Origin: Leptolyngbyaceae cyanobacterium SM1_4_3
GTDB lineage: Bacteria > Cyanobacteriota > Cyanobacteriia > Elainellales > Elainellaceae
NCBI GenBank assembly: GCA_012031415.1
Contig: JAAUTN010000018.1
Span: forward strand, 1-40,498
Length of the DNA: 40,498 nt
Reading direction: 5' to 3'
Shown here in pieces: positions 1-9,868 of the stretch. Position 1 is the stretch's first letter, and each line of letters begins with the position of its first letter. Under the pieces are notes generated by a model. The model saw only the letters and a program-made list of their open reading frames with translations. It was not told the origin of the DNA and did not search any database. Made by a program: the position numbers and the translations under genes.

Positions 1-61
1 GCGAGTCGCTCTTTGGGACGAAGTAGTTTCAGGCGATCGCCCCGATTGCCTTCACGCAAAA

Positions 62-1236
62 TCATGCTCGAATCGCATTTGCCACAACGCGATAGGAGTG
101 GAAGCCCCAGACGTAACGCCGACCACAATTTCACCGTGTGGCAGCCAGTTCTCACAAACTTCTAGATCTCGGTGCAGCGGTTTGTGTTCAACCTGATTGC
201 CTGGGCCAATCCGCTCGGCGCTGTCGATGTGGTAGGAGGGAATGCCCCGCTCGGTGGCAATTTCCTGTAAGTGAGTTGTGTTGGAGGAGTTGTAGCCGCC
301 GATTACAACCATCAGGTCGAGCGGTTCTTCCACCAGCTTAAACATGGCATCCTGTCGTTCTTGAGTTGCATCGCAAATTGTGTTGAAGCTGAGGAAATGC
401 TGGTTAAGCGCAGTAGGGCCATACTTTTTTAGCATGGTGTGCTCAAATAGCTTCCCAATTTGCTCGGTTTCTCCTTTTAGCATCGTAGTCTGGTTAGCGA
501 TGCCGACCCGCTCCAGGTCTTGGTCGGGGTCAAATCCGACAGAGCAGGCGCGGCTAAACTTTGCCATAAACTCCTGGCGATCGCCCCCGTTCAAAATGTA
601 ATCGCAGACATACTGAGCTTCCGTCAGGTTCAGGACAATCAGGTACGTGCTAGCAAAGGAACTGGTGGCGATCGTTTCTTCGTGGTTATACTTGCCGTGA
701 ATGATCGAGGTATGGCTATTTTTCTTGTGCTTTTCGACCGTGTTCCAAACTTTTGAAACCCAGGGGCAAGTCGTATCCACGATAGTGCAGCCTCTGTCAT
801 TGAGAAGCTGCATCTCCTGAACGCTAGCGCCAAAAGCAGGCAAAATCACAACATCGCCCTGATCTACCACCGAAAAATCCTTCTGACCTGCATTCACCGC
901 AATAAAACCGACCTGCATATCCCGCAAGCGCTGATTGACAGAGGGATTGTGAATAATCTCATTGGTAATCCAGATGCGCTCGGTGGGGAAGTGCTGGCGC
1001 GTCTCGTAAGCCATCGCAACGGCTCGCTCCACGCCCCAGCAAAAGCCAAATGCTTCCGCCAGTCGAATCGTTACATCCCCCCGGTTTAAGGTGTAGTTGT
1101 TTTCGCGAATTTGCTGAATCAGGTCGCTCTGATACTCAGTCTGCATCTGCCCAGAGACTTCCGCTTCGTGCCCAAATCCTTTGCGGTGGTATTGCTCAGA
1201 CGCATTGAGCGATCGCTTGAAGGACTTTGTATCCAT
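62..1236 (-). CDS. ispH: 4-hydroxy-3-methylbut-2-enyl diphosphate reductase (IspH), with one-base frameshift near the 3' end
   Basis: Last enzyme of the MEP isoprenoid pathway: it reductively dehydroxylates HMBPP to IPP and DMAPP with a [4Fe-4S] cluster. The three cluster cysteines are visible at about residues 66 ([10 protein letters not shown]), 157 (DTTCPWV) and 288 (NTICDATQE), and the long N-terminal extension is typical of cyanobacterial forms. I start at the ATG at 1236 (MDTKSFKRS), which has AGGGA about ten bases upstream; an in-frame ATG at 1293 would add 19 atypical residues. As read, the frame ends at 52 with a non-conserved tail after GVTSGASTP. Adding one base at about 93/94 gives [12 protein letters not shown] and a stop at 62, the expected end, for 391 aa. 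The break is probably a sequencing deletion. Downstream of nadA on the same strand. Confidence 0.93.
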
Positions 1237-1346
1237 GCCATTCTTTCCCTGCTTACACCTAACAAATAAAGCTACCTCAACTTTAGTGGGCATTGTCTAC
1301 CCGACACAAGTTTGAATCTTGTTTGAGTCTTGCTAAACCGCGATCC

Positions 1347-2321
1347 TTACACGCTCATTTCTAGCATTCGCTGAATCGGACGCAGTGCCGCAGCCTGAAT
1401 GTCTGCCGGAAGGGTAATTTCGGGTGTGCGGTTTTTCATTGCTAAATAGAGCTTTTCTAGCGTGTTTAGCCGCATATGGGGGCACTCATTGCAGGCACAG
1501 CTACTCATCGGCGGAGCGGGGATGAACTGCTTGTCGGGAGCCTGTTTCTGCATCTGGTGAATGATCCCCGCTTCGGTTGCCACAATAAATGCCCGCTTGG
1601 AGCTTTTTTGGGAATATTTGAGCAATGCAGTCGTAGAACCAACGTAGGAAGCATGACGCAGAACGGCAGGTTCACATTCTGGGTGAGCAATCACCTCGGC
1701 TGTGGGGTGAGCTACCTGAAGCTGCACAATTTTCTTTTCAGAAAAGTTTTCGTGTACCATGCAGGCTCCCTCCCACAGCACCAGGTCACGCCCTGTTTCT
1801 GCCATAACATAGCGCCCCAAATTGCGATCGGGTGCAAAAATAATGGGCTGCTCTTTAGGAATTTGGTTGACAATCTGGACAGCATTAGAGCTAGTGCAAA
1901 TGATGTCGCTCATTGCCTTAATTTCAGCCGTACAGTTAATGTACGAAACTACTAAATGATTGGGGTGGGCTGCTTTGAATGCCGCAAATGCCTGGGGTGG
2001 GCAGCTATCTGCTAGCGAACAGCCTGCATTCAGGTCAGGCAAAAGTACGAGCTTGCTGGGGTTAAGGACCTTAGCAGTTTCTGCCATGAAGTGAACTCCG
2101 GCAAAAACAATCACCTCTGCATTGGTGTTTGCTGCCTGTTGAGATAGCCCTAGTGAATCTCCAATGTAGTCTGCGATGTCCTGAATATCGGGGTCTTGAT
2201 AGTAGTGAGCCAAGACCACAGCGTTCAAGTCTCGCTTTAAGGTTTGAATTGCCTGAAACAGGTCACGAGGCAAGGTAAATGATGGGTCGTAGTTGAGTTT
2301 GAACGGTGCAGTGGTGAACAC
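1347..2321 (-). CDS. nadA: Quinolinate synthase NadA
   Basis: Condenses iminoaspartate (made by NadB) with dihydroxyacetone phosphate to quinolinate, the second step of de novo NAD synthesis. The 324-aa protein is full length. It shows the family start ([20 protein letters not shown]) and the three regions holding the [4Fe-4S] ligands: [10 protein letters not shown] near residue 100, the ACMVHE segment near 190, and CACNECPHM near 275. The start codon appears to be GTG at 2321. No Shine-Dalgarno is obvious. Its partner nadB lies about 25 kb away on the other strand, so the two are not in one operon. An inverted pair, GGTGGGTAGA at 2336-2345 and TCTACCCACC at 2428-2437, lies just upstream; its role is unknown. 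Confidence 0.95.
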   Translation of the reverse strand: MFTTAPFKLNYDPSFTLPRDLFQAIQTLKRDLNAVVLAHYYQDPDIQDIADYIGDSLGLSQQAANTNAEVIVFAGVHFMAETAKVLNPSKLVLLPDLNAGCSLADSCPPQAFAAFKAAHPNHLVVSYINCTAEIKAMSDIICTSSNAVQIVNQIPKEQPIIFAPDRNLGRYVMAETGRDLVLWEGACMVHENFSEKKIVQLQVAHPTAEVIAHPECEPAVLRHASYVGSTTALLKYSQKSSKRAFIVATEAGIIHQMQKQAPDKQFIPAPPMSSCACNECPHMRLNTLEKLYLAMKNRTPEITLPADIQAAALRPIQRMLEMSV

Positions 2322-2617
2322 GGTTAAAGAAACGCGGTGGGTAGAGTGGACTTGGAAGTTTTTTAATTATAGTTTTTTTTACCAAAAACGACATCAATAT
2401 TCTTGCACTAGAGCTATTTAGGCACGTTCTACCCACCCAAGTGCTGCGGAATTTATTAACAGAGCTATAGTGCATAGCCTATTTAATTCCTAGCAGTGAT
2501 GGGTATCTGACTGTTCAAGCTGAGCAGCCAAGATGTCTATTCAATAAAAAATATTTTGTCTTAAAGTACCAATATTCAGATGTTTTTACAGCGCTAAGCG
2601 CATATTCTAGGAGCCCT

Positions 2618-2657
2618 TTTGTGCATAAGCCCTCCCAACGTAGAGCTTATGCACAAA
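2618..2657. repeat. Inverted repeat, 13-bp perfect arms
   Basis: TTTGTGCATAAGC (2618-2630) and GCTTATGCACAAA (2645-2657) are exact reverse complements around a 14-base loop. There is no U-run, so it is more likely a palindromic repeat or protein site than a terminator. Confidence 0.7.
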
Positions 2658-2682
2658 CAGAATTGATGCACGTCCCCTGTGA

Positions 2683-2706
2683 AACAAGGGGCTTAAGCCC
2701 CTTGTT
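2683..2706. repeat. 24-bp perfect palindrome
   Basis: AACAAGGGGCTT at 2683-2694 is followed at once by its exact reverse complement, with no spacer. Similar 'AAGGGG...CCCCTT' palindromes are scattered through cyanobacterial genomes as small repetitive elements. It lies 26 bases from the preceding inverted repeat. Confidence 0.7.
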
Positions 2707-2798
2707 GGTGTGGAGAGCGCCTGATTTTTCGTCCTAGCTTGCGGTTCTGACAAAAACGTTTTAATCGAGGCGTGTAGTGCCGTATTTCAACAAAACAG

Positions 2799-2819
2799 CC
2801 ACGCGCCGTGCGTGGCTTG
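2799..2819. repeat. Short hairpin, 8-bp GC-rich arms
   Basis: AGCCACGC and GCGTGGCT flank a five-base loop. It lies downstream of the small minus-strand gene at 2880-3080 and could form a stem at its transcript end, though no T-run follows. Confidence 0.5.
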
Positions 2820-2879
2820 AGGAGCATGACTGGTAGAGGGATGTACCTCTAAATTCTTAAAGCCTAGATTCCTAAAAAT

Positions 2880-3080
2880 CTAGTCCACGACCTGCAAAAG
2901 GTCATGACGCAAGCCATACAGAACCCGATGAATCAACGCTTGCTGCTCCTCTGCAAGAGAGCCTTGAGATAAAGCAGAAACGAGACGACCTTCTTCTGTG
3001 CGGGTGATTTTGCGAGAAAATAAAATTTGCTCAACCAAATCCTCCAGAGGGATCTGGTAGACAGAGGCTTGTGTCTGCAT
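2880..3080 (-). CDS. Small conserved cyanobacterial protein, unknown function
   Basis: 66 aa, ATG start, no signal peptide or membrane segment. The pattern LVEQIL.SRKITR, then a helix with EEQQALIHRVLYGL and a terminal VVD, matches my memory of a family of short helical proteins widespread in filamentous cyanobacteria and not functionally characterised. It stands alone with long spacers on both sides. A small inverted repeat (CTAGATT/AATCTAG, 2864-2883) overlaps its stop. Confidence 0.7.
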   Translation of the reverse strand: MQTQASVYQIPLEDLVEQILFSRKITRTEEGRLVSALSQGSLAEEQQALIHRVLYGLRHDLLQVVD

Positions 3081-3296
3081 TTTGCTGATGGCTAGGCAAT
3101 GTTATAACTATCAGCTATTCAAAGGGAGTTAGACGTGATTGAAATCCGGCTGCTCTTGTGATCATTTCCTCCAACTAAGGTGATCTGAATCACTGCATAA
3201 AAGGCTCTTTTCAAGATGAAGCTTTAGCAAAGATTTAGAGCAGCAGGAGAAAGGGGTGCAGTCTTAAAGAGAATTGGAATAGTTCAAAGAATGGTG

Positions 3297-3686
3297 TCAA
3301 AACCTAAAGCCGACTTGCCCGTTGACTCCTCGAATGGAGTGGTAGCCTGCACCCAAAATCAGATTGTCAGTAGGGTTGATTTGGACTCCGCCAGAGACAG
3401 CGACTCCCTGGTCTTCTGAGTAAATCCCCAAACCAACGTAGGGAGAAACCTGATCGACCAGGGGCAAATTCACAAACGCCAGGGCATCTACCCCAGTGGA
3501 ATCTTCGGTGCCCAAACCCAATTCAACTCCAAAGTTTAAGGCTCTTGCGCCAACGGAAAAGGTGGTTTCGTCGTTGCGACTGCCAACCGACACCCAGGGT
3601 TGAGGAATCAGTTGGGCGGCGGCTTTACCTGTGGGAATCAGCACGAGTGATGCGACTAGGGTAGTAGAGAAGAGGAGAGATTTCAT
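3297..3686 (-). CDS. Putative small outer-membrane beta-barrel protein
   Basis: 129 aa. It begins with a clear signal peptide (MKSLLFSTTLVASLVLIP, then KAAAQ), so it is exported. The rest alternates polar and hydrophobic residues with many glycines (VSVGSRNDETTFSVGARALNFGVELGLG) and ends in aromatic F (GQVGFRF), a typical C-terminal signal for BamA-dependent barrel insertion. Its size would allow a small, perhaps eight-strand, barrel. I do not recognise a named family. It lies just downstream of the lpx/bamA cluster on the same strand but 85 bases past lpxB. Confidence 0.6.
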   Translation of the reverse strand: MKSLLFSTTLVASLVLIPTGKAAAQLIPQPWVSVGSRNDETTFSVGARALNFGVELGLGTEDSTGVDALAFVNLPLVDQVSPYVGLGIYSEDQGVAVSGGVQINPTDNLILGAGYHSIRGVNGQVGFRF

Positions 3687-3771
3687 GGCGCAATCAGCAC
3701 CCTAAGTGCTGTGATGGTGTCTATTTAAGCTGGACGATCGCCCCTTTAATCAAGTTGCGAACTTGCACTAG

Positions 3772-4940
3772 CTAAAGCACAAGGTTGAGAATTTCTTGGG
3801 CAGCGCGATCGCACACTCCCGGTTCTCCTAGCGCCTGCCGCATTTTTTGGTAGCCTGCTAGCATTTGCTGTCGCGGTTTTGGCTGGAGTAGTTGCAGAGC
3901 GATGCGGGTAACGGCTTCTGGGGTGGCATCGTCCTGAAGTAGTTCTGGCACAATCGGCTGCATTTCTACTAAATTGGGCGGCGATATGAACGGAATCTTG
4001 AATTTCAAGATGTTTTGAGCAATCCAGGCGGTGAGGGGGCTGACTCGATATAGCACGACCTGCGGAATGTCGAGTAGGGCAAGTTCCAGGTTGACTGTGC
4101 CAGATTTGGCGATCGCCAGATCCATTGCCGCAAAACAGTTTGCACCTGTGTCACGAGCGTTGCCCGTAAGCCATAGGTTTGAATCGCTTGCTCAATCGGA
4201 CGGCGATAAATCTCTAGCGATAGGGGAATCCAAAAATGTACCTGCGGCAGTTTTGCCTGAATTTGACGAGCGGCTTCAAAAATGACAGGCAGCAGATATT
4301 TCACCTCTTGGGGACGGGAGGCAGGCAAGAGGGCGATCGCCACCTGATCAGCAGCTATTTCTAAGGCTTCTCGCGCCTGTGTTCGGCTAGGGGCTGACTG
4401 CATCCGATCCACCAGGGGATGCCCCACCCAGATGACATCGGCTCCCCACTTTTGGTAGTAGCGGGCTTCTTCTGGAAAAATTGCCAGCAGGCGATCGACC
4501 ATTTCTACCACTTGCTTCGTTTTACTTGCCCCAAACGACCAAACCCACTCCTGCGGCGCAATGTAGTACACCACAGGAGCCTGAGGCAAATGCCGCTTGA
4601 CATAGCTGCCAATTCCCAAGTTGGGGGCGAGATAGTCGATCATCACGATCAGGTCAGGCGGATTCTGACGCAAATAGCGCTTTACCCGCCGCTGCATTCT
4701 CAGGGTAGGCAGGACATAGGGCAAAGATTCAAAAATTCCAATCGAGCCAATGGCGCTGGTGTCGCCCAGCAAAGTCGCGCCTGCGGCTGCCATGCGTTGC
4801 CCGCCCAGAGCCAAAATTTCCAGGGTCAGCCCAGTTTGCTCAACCCGATCTCGCAACGCCTTCACCAGCAAGGCACCCTGAAGGTCTCCAGATACCTCAC
4901 CCGTACTGATAAAAATACGGATTCGCCCATCATCCCTCAT
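3772..4940 (-). CDS. lpxB: Lipid-A-disaccharide synthase LpxB, with one-base frameshift
   Basis: Glycosyltransferase (GT19) joining UDP-2,3-diacylglucosamine and lipid X into the lipid A disaccharide at the inner membrane. The N-terminal part (4940 to about 4136) has FISTGEVSGDLQGALL, DYLAPNLGIGSYVKR, APQEWVWSFG and GHPLVDRM. The C-terminal part is in another frame and has DLAIAKSGTVNLELALL and PFISPPNLV. The break is near 4132-4135, a four-T run on the coding strand. Adding one T gives QTVFAAMDLAIAKSG and a 389-aa protein, the normal length. The start ATG at 4940 lies inside a heptamer repeat that seems to supply residues 2-5 (RDDG). Last gene of the bamA-lpxC-fabZ-lpxA-lpxB cluster. Confidence 0.92.
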
Positions 4941-4985
4941 CCTTCATCCCTTATGCCTCATCCCTTATGCCTCATCCTTCCCCTT
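4922..4985. repeat. Heptanucleotide (CATCCCT-type) tandem repeat between lpxA and lpxB
   Basis: A run of imperfect seven-base units (CATCCCT, CATCCTT, TATGCCT and similar) spans the lpxA stop and the lpxB start. It resembles the short tandemly repeated repetitive (STRR) heptamers known in cyanobacteria, and it contributes codons to both proteins. Confidence 0.65.
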
Positions 4986-5792
4986 CCCCCCTCGCCCTGA
5001 GGTCAGCCCACGCCGTCCCGTTTCCTGTGCCGCGATCAAAAACTGACGCAGATGCTGAAGATGTTCGTTGTCGGGGAGCAGGTCAAACTGTTCGATCGCC
5101 TGGTTGATAGTTAGCCCTGAGCGATAGATCATGCGAAAGGCTTTTTTGAGGGATTGTAAAACTCTGCCGTCATCTGCCTCGGCTAGACCTGCCCGCTGTA
5201 AACCTACCTGGTTGAGCGATCGCACCCTCGGAGGATTTCCCTCAACCAGCATATAGGGAGGCACATCGCGCTCGATTCGGCTCATTGCGCCCAGCATAGC
5301 GTGACGGCCGACCCAGACAAACTGGTGAATGCCAACCATTCCTCCAATCGTGGCCCGCGATTCAATGTGAATGTGACCCGCTAGAGACACTGCGTTAGAG
5401 ATGACGACTGAATTTTCGATGACACAGTTGTGGGCGACATGGACGTAGGCCATTAACAAGTTGCGATCGCCCACAATGGTCGCTTCCCCCGCTCTAGTAG
5501 CCCGATTAATCGTGACGCACTCCCGGATGCGATTGTCGTCGCCAATTTTAACTAGACTCAGGGAGCCGTCATACTTCAAGTCCTGCGGCTCAAGTCCGAT
5601 TACCGCTCCTGGAAAGATTTGATTGCGCTGCCCAATTTCTGTCCAGCCGTCAAGCACAACATGGGCACCAATCACGGTTTCCGCGCCAACGGTCACTTTC
5701 TCCCCAATCACACTGTACGGCCCCACTTCAACGGTGGGGTGCAGGTTGGCACCAGGATGAATTACAGCCGTTGGATGAATCAAAGTAGTCAA
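4965..5792 (-). CDS. lpxA: UDP-N-acetylglucosamine acyltransferase LpxA
   Basis: First lipid A enzyme: it moves a 3-hydroxyacyl chain from acyl-ACP to UDP-GlcNAc. The N-terminal two thirds are hexapeptide repeats forming a left-handed beta helix (IHPTAVIHPGANLHPTVEVG onward). The catalytic histidine is H121 in HVAHNC, and GGMVGIHQFVWVGRHA and the helical C-terminus (AFRMIYRSGL) are conserved. The start is a TTG at 5792, supported by GGAG eight bases upstream and by alignment with the family start. The last residues (GRGGKGKDEA) are encoded partly by the heptamer repeat and look non-native. 275 aa; overlaps no neighbour and is 62 bases downstream of fabZ. Confidence 0.95.
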   Translation of the reverse strand: MTTLIHPTAVIHPGANLHPTVEVGPYSVIGEKVTVGAETVIGAHVVLDGWTEIGQRNQIFPGAVIGLEPQDLKYDGSLSLVKIGDDNRIRECVTINRATRAGEATIVGDRNLLMAYVHVAHNCVIENSVVISNAVSLAGHIHIESRATIGGMVGIHQFVWVGRHAMLGAMSRIERDVPPYMLVEGNPPRVRSLNQVGLQRAGLAEADDGRVLQSLKKAFRMIYRSGLTINQAIEQFDLLPDNEHLQHLRQFLIAAQETGRRGLTSGRGGKGKDEA

Positions 5793-5854
5793 GGGACGGT
5801 CTCCAATCGCTTTCAGCCTATTGCTTTCGGCGTGTTTGCTTTTCAGTTTGCCAA

Positions 5855-6370
5855 CTAATCTACCAGAGAAAACATCAGTTCACCTTCTGCCACCAACTGA
5901 CCATTAACTTCGGCGCGTCCCTGCATTTTGCCAAACCGCCGCCGCTTGACCGCAAGCAGCTCAACCGTCATGACAAGCTGATCTCCAGGCACAACTGGAC
6001 GGCGAAAGCGTACTTTGTCAATGCCAGCAAACATCAGTAACCCATCGGGCACATCTGGAAGCTGGGTTAAGACCACACCACCAACCTGAGCCATCGCCTC
6101 GACGATGAGTACTCCAGGCATGATCGGTCGTCCTGGAAAGTGTCCCTGAAAATGAGGCTCGTTGAAAGTGACGTTTTTGATACCTACGGCTCGTTTGCCA
6201 GGTACGTAGTCGATGATTCGATCAACCAGGGAAAACGGATAGCGGTGTGGCAAAAGTTGCTGAATTTCTTCCAGGGTAAACACGGTTTTAGACTGGCGAT
6301 TGATCGGCTCTTGTTCGGTGTCGGCCGTGATATGAGGAGTCGCTGTGTGAACGTCAGCTAATGTAGACAT
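5855..6370 (-). CDS. fabZ: 3-hydroxyacyl-[acyl-carrier-protein] dehydratase FabZ
   Basis: Dehydrates 3-hydroxyacyl-ACP in fatty acid elongation and so competes with LpxA for the same substrate, which explains the linkage. The hot-dog-fold catalytic residues are visible: H77 in [16 protein letters not shown] and E91 in [22 protein letters not shown] is also conserved. The 171-aa product has about 30 extra variable residues at the N-terminus. ATG start at 6370. Confidence 0.95.
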   Translation of the reverse strand: MSTLADVHTATPHITADTEQEPINRQSKTVFTLEEIQQLLPHRYPFSLVDRIIDYVPGKRAVGIKNVTFNEPHFQGHFPGRPIMPGVLIVEAMAQVGGVVLTQLPDVPDGLLMFAGIDKVRFRRPVVPGDQLVMTVELLAVKRRRFGKMQGRAEVNGQLVAEGELMFSLVD

Positions 6371-6459
6371 GGATTAGTTAAGTAGGGCTTTCTTAGAAAG
6401 GAACTGTAAAGGGAAACGGCTTGCAACATCGCTCAGCTTACAGCACCGCTGAAACGATG

Positions 6460-7344
6460 CTAGCCGAGCAGAAGTTGAGCCACGAGCCGAGCCAGTTGGG
6501 TGTGCAGGCTGTGGCTAGCTTTATAGGCTAGAACGTGGACGAGGGGAAAGATTCCCAACAAACTTAAATCCCCTACTAAGTCTAAAAGTTTATGACGCAC
6601 TGGCTCATTTGAAAATCTTAGGGGCGGGTTTAGCCATCCTTCAGTTCCGCAAACCAGAGCATTTTCTAGACTACCGCCTTTAATCAACCCATTTTGTCGC
6701 AACTGTTCGATTTGATGCGCCAACCCAAAAGTGCGGGCTGGGGCGATCGCCTCTGCAAAGCTTTCCTGGGCGGGTGTCCAGCTATACCACTGGTTGCCGA
6801 TCGCAGGCAATTCAAAATCAATGCCATAGGTAAAACGCAGCGTCGGAGCGGGCAGAGCCGCCACAAATGCATCACCCTGATGAACCCAGATCGGCTCCTT
6901 GAGCGTGTAGACCGGACGGGGAGCGGATTGGGCAACGAGTCCAGACTGGGCGATCGCCTCCACCCACTCCCGCGCTGACCCATCCAACAGCGGCACTTCT
7001 GCCCCGTCGATTTCAATTCGGGCATTGTCAACGCCCATACCTGCCAGCGCTGCTAACAAATGCTCAACCGTGCGGACGCTAGCTTCCCCGTTCATCAACT
7101 CTGTAGACAGCAGAGTTTGGCTCACCGCCGCAATCCTTGCCGGAATAGAAGGCACTCCCGCCCGATCAACCCGGACAAAATAGCGCCCTTCCCCTGCCGC
7201 CGCAGGCAAGACCCGAACGCAGGTTGTCACTCCCGAATGCAAACCCACTCCTGACCGCTCAAACTCAGTCGCCAGAGTATATTGTGAAGCCTCAAACAGC
7301 CGCTCAGAACTATGCTCTAGCTGCTGCACCCCTGTCTCCTTCAT
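6460..7344 (-). CDS. lpxC: UDP-3-O-acyl-N-acetylglucosamine deacetylase LpxC
   Basis: Zinc amidase for the committed step of lipid A synthesis. The zinc ligands are visible as H95 ([10 protein letters not shown]), H251 and D255 ([15 protein letters not shown]), with the catalytic histidine H278 in [15 protein letters not shown] and the LLDGSA segment are conserved. 294 aa, intact. The ATG at 7344 follows bamA by only 26 bases, and the gap contains a heptamer repeat, so the genes are probably co-transcribed. Confidence 0.95.
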   Translation of the reverse strand: MKETGVQQLEHSSERLFEASQYTLATEFERSGVGLHSGVTTCVRVLPAAAGEGRYFVRVDRAGVPSIPARIAAVSQTLLSTELMNGEASVRTVEHLLAALAGMGVDNARIEIDGAEVPLLDGSAREWVEAIAQSGLVAQSAPRPVYTLKEPIWVHQGDAFVAALPAPTLRFTYGIDFELPAIGNQWYSWTPAQESFAEAIAPARTFGLAHQIEQLRQNGLIKGGSLENALVCGTEGWLNPPLRFSNEPVRHKLLDLVGDLSLLGIFPLVHVLAYKASHSLHTQLARLVAQLLLG

Positions 7345-7370
7345 CCTTCATCCCTCATCCCTCATCCTGC
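7345..7370. repeat. Heptanucleotide repeat between bamA and lpxC
   Basis: Units of the CATCCCT/CATCCTT type fill the 26-base gap between the restored bamA stop (7371-7373) and the lpxC start. Same family as the copies at 4.9, 26.9, 29.7 and 40.1 kb. Confidence 0.6.
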
Positions 7371-9676
7371 CTAAAATCTTTCTCCAATGCCAAAGTGTAG
7401 CCTGCTGTCGCCATCATCGTTAAAGCCGTAGTCTACTCGAATTGCGCCCAGCGGAGACTGAATCCGAACGCCCACGCCATAGCCAAACCCAACCCAGGTT
7501 TATCTCGGATGCCTGCCGGATCGCCCGGTACATTGTCTCCGGTGCCCAGGTCAGAACCGACATCAACGAACAGCGCCCCGCCAATAATGGCAAAGAGTGG
7601 AAAGCGATACTCAGCGGTTGCCTGAATGAAGCTGCGACCGCTACCCAGTTCTCCTGAATCATAGCCGCGAACAGAATCAGTCCCGCCCAGAGAGAAGGCT
7701 TCATAGGGAGGCAAATCTCCTAGAATGGTGCCTGCTTGTAGATTTAATGCTAGCGTTTCAGGCCCTTCTGTGAAGTTGGTATAGTCTACCGGAATGTAGT
7801 AGCTGTAGCTTGCCCGCAAGCGGTTAAACAAAATGCCGCTCAGGGGAATGGTTTGCTCAGTGCTGAACCGCAGCAAAGAGCCGCTAGTTGGCTGAAGGGG
7901 GTTATCTCGTAAGTCTTGGGCAAGTCCAACCTGGAAGGTCAGCAGATCGTCGGTGCCGTCATCGTTAAAGCTGAGCAGGTTGCCTAACTCGTCACGCGGC
8001 GTAACTTCTCCGTCTCCATCCCGAATTGAAACCCGCTGATACTGCAAGCCCGCAGTAGCTCTCCAGTTTTCTAGACCCAGCCATTCGTCCAGGGGACGGC
8101 TAAAGCTAACGCCTCCTCCTAAACGCTGGACACGGGGGCGATCGCCATTATCTAGCTCAATCTCATTCTCACCGCCATCAAAAATCAGCGAAATCGAGCG
8201 ACGGTTAAACAGGTTGACCGTGTAGGAAGTGCGGTAAGGATCGCCCCCAATCCAGGGGTCAGTAAAGTTAACGTCAAACAGCAGGGCATCTCGTTCCCCT
8301 AATTGAATCTCGGCCCCAAGCCGCTGGTTGTTGCCACCCAGGTTTTGCTCTTGGTAGCTAACCGTGCCAAACAAACCACTGGAAGAGCTAAAACCGACCC
8401 CTGCGGCTAGAGAACCCGTGTTGCGCTCGATCACGTTGACAACCACATCGACCTTGCGGGGATCATCGCCAGGGTTCAGGGAAACCCTTACGTCTTCAAA
8501 AATCCCTAAGCCAAATACCCGCTGCAAATCTGACTGAATAGCGGTCTGGTTAAACACTTCTCCCGGCTGCGTTTCAAACTCGCGAGTAATGATGAACTCT
8601 CTCGTATTGCCTTCAATCGGTTCGCCATCCTCGTCTTCAGTTTCGCCATCTTGACCCAGGAAGCGCACCTGAATATCTTCAATTTCGCCCTCAGCCACCA
8701 CCAGCGTCACCGTTCCATCGGGTGAGACCTGAGGCGCATCGACCACCTGAGCCAGCACATAGCCATTGTCCTGATACCACTGGTTGAGTTCTTCAACGCC
8801 AAACTGAAAGTCGCGCAAGTTGAGAATGCTACCGTACTGTTCGCCAAAGATCTCGTCCACGACAGTTTGGGGTAATACCTGATTGCCTTCAACTTGAACC
8901 TGCTGTAGCACTGGGTTCGGCGACACTTCAAAGGTCACTCTCACGCCCAAAGGAGTATCTTCCGGAACAGCCCGCACATCCGAGAAAAAGCCCGTTGCAA
9001 AAATTGAGTTGATGTCTTCCTGAAGCTGCGAGCGGGTTGTCGTGCGCCCTGGCTGTGTCCGAATCGCCTCATAGACGACATTTTGCAAATCTCCTTCAGC
9101 CCCACTGACAAGGACTTCTGCAACGAGTACTCGCGGCTCAGGGGGAGAGGTTTCTGCGCCAGGGGCAGGGGCGGGTGGAGTATCTGCGGGCGGTGCATCT
9201 TCCTCCTGCTGATCCACAGGCTGATCATCTTCAGGCGAAGCCTCAGCAGGTGGAGCTTCGTCGGGCTGCTCAGGCTGTACTTCCTCTGAAGGTACAGGAG
9301 CATCTGCTGGAGGCTCGGCAGGTGAATCCGCTTCATCCTCAGAGGAGGGGGTGATGTCAAACTGAATTTGGTTGGGAGTTTCCTGAACTGGCGTTTGAGT
9401 GTTGGGCGGTGGAGTGCCTGCGTCTGCCGGGGTATCTACCTCGGAAGGGATAGGGGTTTGCGCCCAAAAGTTTTGGTCAGACGATTCGGGGGCGCTGACG
9501 GTGGGCAAGGCAGACAAAGCGGAAGTGGACACAAACGAGTTTTGTCCAACGATCTCCGAACTGTTAGTTTGTCCGGTAGCGGGAGCCACCTCAGAGGTTT
9601 GAGATTGGGCAGGACGGGACAGACCGAAAGCAGCCGAGGCAGTGAAGACTGCCAGTAGAACTGGAGAAAGACGCAT
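7371..9676 (-). CDS. bamA: Outer-membrane assembly factor BamA/Omp85, with one-base frameshift near the 3' end
   Basis: Inserts beta-barrel proteins into the outer membrane. After a signal peptide (MRLSPVLLAVFTASAAFG, then QSQ) comes a long Pro/Glu/Asp-rich linker to about residue 190. POTRA domains follow (TRSQLQEDINSIFATGFFSDV; GEVFNQTAIQSDLQRVFG), then the 16-strand barrel, with GGTDSVRGYDSGELGSGR as the loop 6 VRGY motif. I start at the ATG at 9676; an upstream ATG at 9736 would put 20 residues before the signal peptide. The raw frame ends at 7433 in a nonsense tail. Adding one T in the run at 7485-7487 restores GLGFGYGVGVRIQSPLGAIR and FGIGERF with a stop at 7371, giving 768 aa and the required terminal Phe. 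Confidence 0.93.
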
Positions 9677-9868
9677 ATTGTTTGGGTTGTTTAGCACTTC
9701 CACACACCACGACCTGCTGTTGCAGGTGAAGGACACAGAGAATCAAGCGGAAACCAGGCGGAGAAACGAATCGCTTTAGAGTTAGCGATCTAGCAAAACG
9801 ATCCTGGGCAATCGGAGAAATTTTACAGCATTGGCTGGAACAAACATTTGCCTATTTGGTGAGAGGGG

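Larger units (their letters stand above)
2322..2879. other. Intergenic region with several palindromes
   Basis: 558 bases between nadA and a small gene, with no convincing coding sequence. It contains three perfect inverted repeats, listed separately. The AT-rich stretch at 2360-2420 just upstream of nadA may hold the nadA promoter, but no clear -10/-35 pair is evident. Confidence 0.6.

Noticed and set aside
2263-2475. 70-aa ORF upstream of nadA
   Set aside because: It overlaps the nadA 5' end in another frame, and its composition reflects a spacer.
4005-4125. Two separate lpxB-like genes
   Set aside because: The two frames are consecutive parts of one LpxB and join to 389 aa with one added base.
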